Below are positions 57,885 through 64,000 of a stretch of DNA of 64,000 bases, piece by piece. This DNA is from Marasmius tenuissimus. Taxonomy: Eukaryota > Basidiomycota > Agaricomycetes > Agaricales > Marasmiaceae. The translations under genes were made by a program, and so were the position numbers. The DNA is taken from assembly GCA_029532415.1 (NCBI GenBank), contig JAQOTA010000053.1:4774001-4838000 (forward strand). Direction: 5' to 3'. How positions within the stretch are numbered: the stretch's first letter is position 1; every line of letters begins with the position of its first letter. The notes beneath the pieces were generated by a model. The model saw nothing but the letters and a program-made list of their open reading frames with translations. It did not search any database and was not told the DNA's origin.

Positions 57885-58880
57885 ATATAGAAGGGTGGAG
57901 CCAAGAGAGTGTCAATCGACGAAGGCTTCTAAGAAGCACCCATAAATAAATAGGGTTCGATGCACACCGAGAAATGCTCCAAAGGTCTAGGACTTTTAAC
58001 AGGCTGTATGCGTCAAGCAGATCATGGGGTGTACCGCGTGCAGGTAGTGCAGGGGAGTTAATCTGGTTACGAAGCCCTGCCCAATTGCTAGGGTCTTACA
58101 ACGTTCCCAGTGTGTATCGGTGTCTGGTGTCCCATCGTGCTATCTGGTCTCAACCCCAGACTAGCAAAAGTATGAGTGATCAGCTCATACTGTCCGAATG
58201 ACCCATAGAAAGTTATTATTAAACCTAGTCATCCATATGAATTGAGTTCATGCACCCTCTGCCTTAGGCATGTCGGTGACCAGAAAGCAATCATAGGTGA
58301 GCTAGAGTTTAACAATAACGTGGAAGAGAGGGGTCATCGGGAGGGGAGTCCCTGTACATACTAAAGTGGCCATGTGATACCGTAAAACTGTATAGTATCA
58401 AAACCTAGTTGTAAGGAGATCAAATCTCCCAGCATGTATTTCATGCCCGGTCTTTCGACCGTCAGGAATCATGGCGAGTTGGTTTATAAGCACAACCCCA
58501 TAGACCCCTAAACGATGCCTCATGGTGAGGATCATCGCCAACCATTGGTTTTCATCGGCATTAGGCAGTGATAATATAAGATCAAAGCCCAATCCGGGTT
58601 ATCAGCAGGGAGACAGAGCCGCTTACGCGGATAGGTCTATGCCGAAGAAGATGAAGCCAAGACAGTATGTACATGCGTTCGTGCAACATGCAACAGTACA
58701 GGGACATAGTGGATAGGTGTAAAGGGAACTAACAACCCTTGACCTTGACACCAGACGATGACAAGCCCGACATCGCTAGAGACTTCCATAACCCATGTAG
58801 GTTACAGGTCGTCCGCTAGGATGGTGGCGACACACGGGAGCTAGGCTACTCCGATCATAACATCGACCTGACCACCGCTT
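57885..58880 (-). other. Copia leader between primer site and gag start, about 1 kb
   Basis: No frame above 75 codons. The stretch is not repeated elsewhere in the window. It may hold packaging and dimerisation signals; its length is unusual for copia elements, where the leader is often short. No known motif recognised. Confidence 0.6.
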
Positions 58881-58895
58881 GCGGGGCCCATAACC
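58881..58895 (-). other. Primer binding site, complementary to the initiator tRNA-Met anticodon arm
   Basis: GGTTATGGGCCCCGC lies directly beside the 5' LTR. It is exactly complementary to GCGGGGCCCATAACC, the spliced anticodon stem-loop of the tRNA genes at 38471 and 49792. It pairs with an internal part of the tRNA rather than the 3' end, the mode known for Drosophila copia and Ty5, where a half-tRNA serves as primer. Confidence 0.85.
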
Positions 58896-59414
58896 TGATG
58901 AGCCAGCATAGTTAAAGTGCACAGTGGGTATAACGAAGTAAACCTCACATGGGTAATACACAGAGTGTTCTTGTAGTCTTGAGATGCTTGAGAAGAGGTG
59001 ATAATCGAGTAGATTGTCCTAAGGCTTAAGGCCTTTCGTCCAGTCTTTTATACATAAGTTTCTGGTACATGTAATGAGTATTACACTAACTGAAACTACT
59101 ACTAGAAGTAGGTATTCGGCCCTAAAGGCGTAAAAGACATTAGTACTGTGTAAGTACTTCTACCTTGAATGGTAGTATGCTTGGTGAGCATAGTCGTGTT
59201 TGCCTCATGTATTGGAGGCTCTACTTATGCTATTGGATAGCTACTGTCTATAGTGTCATTTATGATGAAACTACTAGGTACGTAGTGAGATACGTAGACA
59301 GAGACGTAGTACTTGCATGAGGACGCAAGTGTTCTAGAGGCGTAGCTCTATAAATAGTGTGACGCGTAAACAACACGTCAACAGTGTATCACATGATATC
59401 CATCATGTTCAACA
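58896..59414 (-). repeat. 5' LTR of the copia element (519 bp)
   Basis: Same length and termini as the 3' LTR with three substitutions and no indels. Directly followed by the target duplication GATGG at 59415-59419. Confidence 0.97.
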
Positions 59415-59419
59415 GATGG

Positions 59420-60095
59420 CCACTACAGCCCCTAATATAGGTCGAAAACAATGTATTTAGGTGCAGTTCAAGGTTCAAGAGCGTTAAAAACATGTTACAA
59501 GTACATACCGATATTAGATACTGGTGATGCGCTGGCATCCTGTGTGGGGAGCCCGCCCCAGACCAATATCAGACATGATTGACACTAGAGCCTCACAGGG
59601 AAGTGAATATGATCCTATAAAGCTATATAAACAGCTAAAATAGGTATTTGTGTAGTCTGGATGCCTACGGGACTGGGTGATAAGCCAGATAGGTCCTCGT
59701 GAGTGTGGCAGACAGCGTGGGAACAAAATAGACGCCGACAGAAATTCTATCATATATGGAGGAAAATAGGCCATGGTGACGAGTAACCCGCTCATATGTC
59801 TTGCTGGAAGGCACATCTATTGATGTTGAGCTTCTAGAGATAGATATACAGACGAAGTGCGTAATAATTCCCTCAGTGAACTACTGCGACGGCTAAGAAA
59901 TCACGTAATTTCTTGATTTTCCTGGTTTTTTCCGACCACACCCTGGTCCAAACTCGCTGAATCACACTCAGGTGGTTTCTACAGGTCGGTATAGATTGAA
60001 TGTACACTATGTGACTGGCTTTGAGTTACTACAACACGGTGACAGCCGTGTGGAGCCCAAGTGGCCAACTTCCCAGGGGTGGCCAACTAGGTGAA
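59420..60095. other. No recognisable gene
   Basis: Right flank of the copia element. AT-richer, with frames under 100 codons. No match to the left flank beyond the target duplication. Confidence 0.4.
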
Positions 60096-60099
60096 GGCC

Positions 60100-60376
60100 T
60101 ATAGTAGGTAACGACAGCGATAGATGATAGCAATAACGAAACGGTATGTAGTCCATTGAGAGAGAGAGATAAAAGCGAAGGAAAGAGACTAAGCATATGC
60201 GATATGTAGTGCATCCAAATTCCGAAAGCCCAGAAAGAAACAACGCCTTAGTCCCTCGTATAGTCCGGAGGTAAATCCTCCACATGCGTCCCCGACCCTT
60301 GCCCATACCGAACCCCACTATCCTCATGTCTCCGATACGTGGTATTAACGACTTGCCGCTGCTCGCCGCCGCCTTT
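60100..60376 (-). pseudogene. Relic F: C-terminal end of the single-pass family
   Basis: The minus-strand frame ends EQRQVVNTTYRRHEDSGVRY, then GQGSGTHVEDLPPDYTRD and stop at 60248-60250, nearly identical to the intact gene. Downstream it shares the GACAGCGATAGATGATAGCA flank up to about 60100. Upstream of about 60376 homology ends abruptly, so only the last 35 or so codons remain. No tRNA follows. Confidence 0.8.
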
Positions 60377-60379
60377 CAT

Positions 60380-61590
60380 CGATCGTTCTGCTTTGATCCC
60401 TCCCTTGCCATCAATATCGTCGCCGCCATTCTCGTGGCTCGAATCAAGCCAAAAGCTAGGGAACAGCATAAGGAACGATTTCGAGTCATTTGGAGTCCAG
60501 CGATTTCGATTACAAGTACCATCGACCATCAACCGCCAACCGCCGGCGCGGTGAGTTGACAGTTAGTATTCTCCGGGTCTTGATGATTTCGAACCCACTT
60601 CCGATGTGAAATCTCTCGTCCGCCTGCTGCTGTCGAATGTTCTACGGTGGCTAAACAAGGGCTCAACGTTCACATGTATCGTGGCCTGTAACGAGTCCCC
60701 GTGTACGGCGCCAGATGCACAAGGAATTCTTAGTGATTTGGCTTCCATTCCACCGATTGCGCCAAAAGTGAAATGCAAGGGCACAAAACTGCCGAATGTT
60801 GACGCAAAAAAAGAACTGAAGGCTAAGAGAACGATAGCCTTTGATCGTGTCCTCAGGTCGAGCCTCTTGAATCATGAGTAAGATGTTTTTGATTATTCTC
60901 CATACCCCACTTGTTGACTAAGACAACATGTGGTATCTAGCAGAGAGTTCTTTGGCACTAATGAGTCCCAGGTACAAAATTTTTTTTGCGGACACACGAG
61001 ATGGAGGGTATGAGAGATCCTGTTGGGTGTCGACACAGAGAAAGGAATTTAGGGACATTTGTCGACGTATACAACGACCGAGTCTGTTCGGTCTGATTTT
61101 TCTCGGGATGACGGTTTGGTTGGAGGTCATTTGGATAATTGGATGCTTGTCGTCGAGCGAGTGACTGAGTTTCAGACGGCAACGGCCGTATTTTCTCAGT
61201 ATTCAAGTTGGGCAACAAAGTCAAACCGAAGCAGCGGAAATCCAGACGTGAGGTCGATAAGTTGACCCGGAAGAAAAGTATGTAGAGGTGAAGCGGCAGA
61301 CTTGAGCCTGTGTTTGAAAAGGTGGAAGAAAGCCTGGGCTTGTGATTGTGAATCTTGACGTCGAGCAAGCAACTGAGTTTCAACTGGCAATGGTTGCGTT
61401 TCTTCAGTATGTGAAGGAGGTATAGATGAGGTAAGTACTGTGGCGACATCGATGTCAGCGGAGCTCGAGCTCGAAACGCGTGCAAGTACTCGCTTAGCCC
61501 GCTATTTTGTTCTCGTATTACGCGGCGCATATGGCCATGGATTCTCGTCGCCTCCGTTTGTCTTGTTTCTAGGCCTTAACGTTGATGGTG
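60380..61590. other. No recognisable gene
   Basis: Frames of up to 190 codons on the minus strand (60958-61530) lack motifs and overlap plus-strand frames. No splice pattern supports them. Confidence 0.35.
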
Positions 61591-62540
61591 CAGAAAATAG
61601 GTGGGAAGAAGGAAAGCGACGTCGGCCAGATCATAGATGAATCAACCCAAAAAATACGCACGCTGGCGAACGGGAATAGCTATAGCCAAGTGCTAATCTC
61701 GGGCAGAGACTTGGAGGTAATACTTACCTTTCCGTACGTATGTGGGCGTCTTGTTCAATCTTGGATCCGAAATTTTTCTCTTTCTCTTTTCGACAAGGAA
61801 TCTTGGAATTAGAAACGATAGACAGACGTACCTGCAACCCAGCTGAAGACATTTCAGAGTCCAAGTTACACATCTGTTCCCTCCAAAAACTCTGTTTTGT
61901 GACTCTGCTCTCACGAGTCTCAGTGAAGTCCGAATCCCTCCCGGCCAGCAACCAAGACCGGATCCGCCCTCCAACGTGTTCTTGAGTAATGGTCATGAAG
62001 AAAATCCACGGTTCGTAGCAGTGTAAGAGGAAGAGAAAGTCAAACGGCCGGGTTGAACAAACGGAATGATAGACTGCAGCCTTCACCTTTGGGAGAGGAA
62101 GAGAAAATAATGGATATCACAGTAGGCTGTGGCACGAAGTAAAGAGAGTGGGGCTGGCTGTGGTATCAGAGAAGTTCGGCCAATTGCCGGCACCCAATCT
62201 ACCGGCGTTTCAGGGGCAGAAAATAAACTTTGTGGGCATTGCGATATGGCAAGTGGGTATGCCCTAACTCCTCTTACACTCTGTGTGTAATTCTCAGCGG
62301 CCAGCCTGCCCAGAATCGGTAGTATCAAGTGATCTCAGGGTTCCATGGAGATGACGGTTACTACTGCAATAATGATATGGGCCCCGCGCGCTACCACTGC
62401 GCCACTGCGCCATGCTGCTAAGTGGCGAAGCATCTGGGTTGAGGCACTATATTGAGCAGCTTTGGCGCGCCTTTCCTGTAAGTACGTCGTTAGATTCGTA
62501 AGTAAGAGACAGAGGATGATAAGTATGTGTGTAATGACAG
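61590..62540. repeat. Third copy of the tRNA-side duplication
   Basis: Matches 49020-50010: same order of GCGACGTCGGCCAGATCATAG, CGCACGCTGGCGAACGGGAA, AAGTCCGAATCCCTCCCGGC, CAGTGTAAGAGGAAGAGAA and GACTGCAGCCTTCACCTTTGG, then the tRNA and the gene's 3' flank. A minus-strand exon-like frame at 61693-62086 is broken compared with its partner. Confidence 0.6.
62321..62419 (-). pseudogene. Initiator tRNA-Met pseudogene with duplicated D-arm bases
   Basis: The 5' acceptor and D arm are present but eight bases (CACTGCGC on the plus strand) are repeated, giving CCACTGCGCCACTGCGCC. The anticodon strand GGGCCCCGCG is kept. The 3' part has lost the T loop and 3' acceptor strand: only ATCAAGTGATCTCAGGG remains. 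It lies about 258 bp downstream of the gene at 62677. Confidence 0.8.
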
Positions 62541-62676
62541 CGATAGATGATAGCAACAACGATTCGATAGTCCATTGAGGGATAAAAAGAGGAGGAAAGA
62601 ACGGTAATAAGTATACGTGATATGCAATCCATCCAGATTCCGAAAGCCCAGAAAAACATGACGACCAACAAATATC

Positions 62677-64000
62677 TTAGTCCCTGGTATAATCCGGCGG
62701 CAAATCCTCCACATGCGCACCGGACCCTTGCCCATACCGAACCCCACTATCCTCATGCCTCCGATACGTGGTATTAACGACTTGCCGCTGCTCGCCTTTC
62801 ATGGATCGGTAATTGTCGTTACTACTCGACCCAGCAGACGCGTCGGCATACGGGTCGAAGTAGGAGTGATGGGATGTAGATTCGACATCAGGTGGGGAGA
62901 GTGTAACGACGGAGCCTGACTGGGATTGGTTATGTCGAGAGTGTTGTGGTCTGCTCCCAGATCCTGACCCCGACCCAGATGCACCACCAAGGAGAGGAGC
63001 GGATGAAGAAGTGGACATGTTCGAGTATCGTTGTTTCTCTGGTGGATACGACGTGCTTGTTCTTCCTCCTGCTACTCCAGCCCCAGCCCCAGCCGCGGCA
63101 GTCTCCCAAGGCGCCACAGGATTCACATACGGCCTGTGCTCGTCTTCCGGAACGAAAGGTGTCACAGCCGCATACGTATGACCACCACCCATATACATCC
63201 CCGGCCCTCCAGCACCACCATACCAAGGCGAATCCATAACACCTTCCCTCTGATTCCTCTTCCACCGCTTCATGAAAAACCATACTCCCAATCCAAGCAG
63301 AACGAGCCCGACAACTCCACCAAACGCAGCTCCCAATATCATCCCCATCGCCGGTTTGCTTTTCCCCGATGGCGTCGAAACCATACCCACTGGTGTGACG
63401 AGAAAGTAGTCTATGACCAACCACTGAATCGGTGGTTTATCCGAGTCGTAGACACCCTCGTATGTTATGGCCAGTTCGTGTTCTTTGTCTCCGGACAGAT
63501 CCGACGCGTTAAATAAAAGTTGGTTTTGGAAATCTGCGGCTTGGCCGTTTGACATCTTTTTGGATGCGGGAATTGTAAATGATGTATCTTGGGCGTCGTC
63601 GATGTGGTAGCGTGCTGGGGAGGAAGACCAGGGTTGGGTAGCGTTGGAGCCTTCGAGGAAGGAGAAGAATGATATTGAGGTACCTGTACGGGGTGTTAGG
63701 CGAGAAAATACGAAGCAGAGGGAGACGCACCGTTGAACTTGACCTGGACTGTCCCACTCGTCTTCCCAGTCCCGTTGAATCCTCCCCCGATATCTTTCCA
63801 CTGCGAGCTTCCGTTGAGGTAGTTGACGCTTGTATCGCTACTATCAATTTTAATCCACCCTCCATGACGTACCCCACCCTCCCCATCAACTCCATCTAAA
63901 CTAAGCCCCTTCTCCCCATCTAGAGGCGCATACTCGAGGTAATCCAACCAGAATTCTGTATCGTTCGGTTCCGTCACCGTCACGTTCACACTCAACTTGT
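62677..64000 (-). CDS. Single-pass membrane protein with Ser-rich cytoplasmic tail (5' part missing)
   Basis: The apparently intact member of the family. Exons 63731-64000 (continues off the window) and 62677-63683 join in phase across a GTGCGT...ACAG intron. The ectodomain has beta-type segments (WLDYLEYAPL, GTVQVKFNGTSISFFSFLEG) and possible N-glycosylation sites. A juxtamembrane LVTPVGMVSTPSGK leads to one helix, MILGAAFGGVVGLVLLGLGV, then WFFMKRWKRNQ as stop-transfer. The long tail has GGGHTYAAVTPFV, YPPEKQRYSNMSTSSSAPLL, a Gly/Ser run, SHHSYFDPYADASAGSSSND and ends VEDLPPDYTRD. The layout matches agaricomycete type I membrane proteins with a possible wall-sensing or adhesion role, which is inference. 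Relics A-D, F and H derive from this gene type. Confidence 0.85.

Larger units (their letters stand above)
50242..59414 (-). mobile_element. Ty1/copia LTR retrotransposon, nearly intact
   Basis: 9,173-bp element on the minus strand. Its 519-bp LTRs are TG...CA bounded and differ at three positions. The 5-bp target duplication GATGG lies at 50237-50241 and 59415-59419. A primer site abuts the 5' LTR and a polypurine tract abuts the 3' LTR. Gag, protease, integrase, reverse transcriptase and RNase H appear in copia order in one frame of 2,363 codons, broken by two TGA codons. The element is unusually long because of a roughly 790-residue region between the basic Gag end and protease, and a roughly 1-kb leader. 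LTR similarity says the insertion is young. Confidence 0.97.

Noticed and set aside
62930..63516. Long overlapping frames on both strands over the membrane gene tail
   Set aside because: GC-rich, Ser/Gly-rich coding sequence gives open shadows in other frames; the family alignment fixes the real frame.
1..64000. CRISPR arrays, bacterial operons, ribosomal RNA
   Set aside because: No regularly spaced repeats, no Shine-Dalgarno-led gene strings and no rRNA signature were seen; the DNA is eukaryotic in structure.

Overview
The window reads as nuclear DNA of a filamentous basidiomycete, probably an agaricomycete. The evidence is: genes split into many short exons by GT-AG introns mostly of about 50-60 nt, CTNAC-type branch points, families of serpentine and single-pass membrane proteins of agaricomycete type, intron-bearing tRNA genes, and a Ty1/copia element. 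A Cantharellales-like source is possible but cannot be shown from the sequence. Nearly all genes lie on the minus strand.

Layout. (1) 1-15.8 kb: three tandem copies of a seven-helix membrane protein gene (copy 1 runs off the left edge; copies 2 and 3 are complete in 15 and 14 in-phase exons). Each is preceded by a conserved upstream segment. Relics of an EthD-domain gene and of a single-pass membrane protein lie between them. (2) 15.8-28.3 kb: relics of the single-pass gene, then duplicated block I. Block I holds a broken proline-rich gene, a 1.6-kb inverted-repeat insertion carrying a small spliced gene, a degraded initiator tRNA-Met and another relic. (3) 28.9-36.7 kb: a single-copy serpentine membrane protein gene, a single-copy tail-anchored protein gene and a 434-bp MITE with an 8-bp target duplication. 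(4) 38.4-50.2 kb: an intact initiator tRNA-Met, another relic and block II. Block II holds the intact paralogue of the proline-rich gene, whose last codons are interrupted by a 1.7-kb inverted-repeat element, plus a tRNA remnant and a second intact initiator tRNA-Met. (5) 50,242-59,414: a nearly intact minus-strand copia element with 519-bp LTRs, 5-bp target duplication, primer site and polypurine tract. (6) 59.4-64 kb: a truncated relic, a third partial block with a tRNA pseudogene, and the only apparently intact single-pass membrane protein gene, which runs off the right edge.

How it fits together. The region is a duplication and decay zone. A unit made of single-pass membrane protein gene plus downstream initiator tRNA-Met recurs, and most copies are broken by frameshifts or stops. 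The copia element uses a primer site exactly complementary to the spliced anticodon arm of the same tRNA and sits 351 bp upstream of one of those tRNA genes. Several apparent gene ends are set by transposon insertions.
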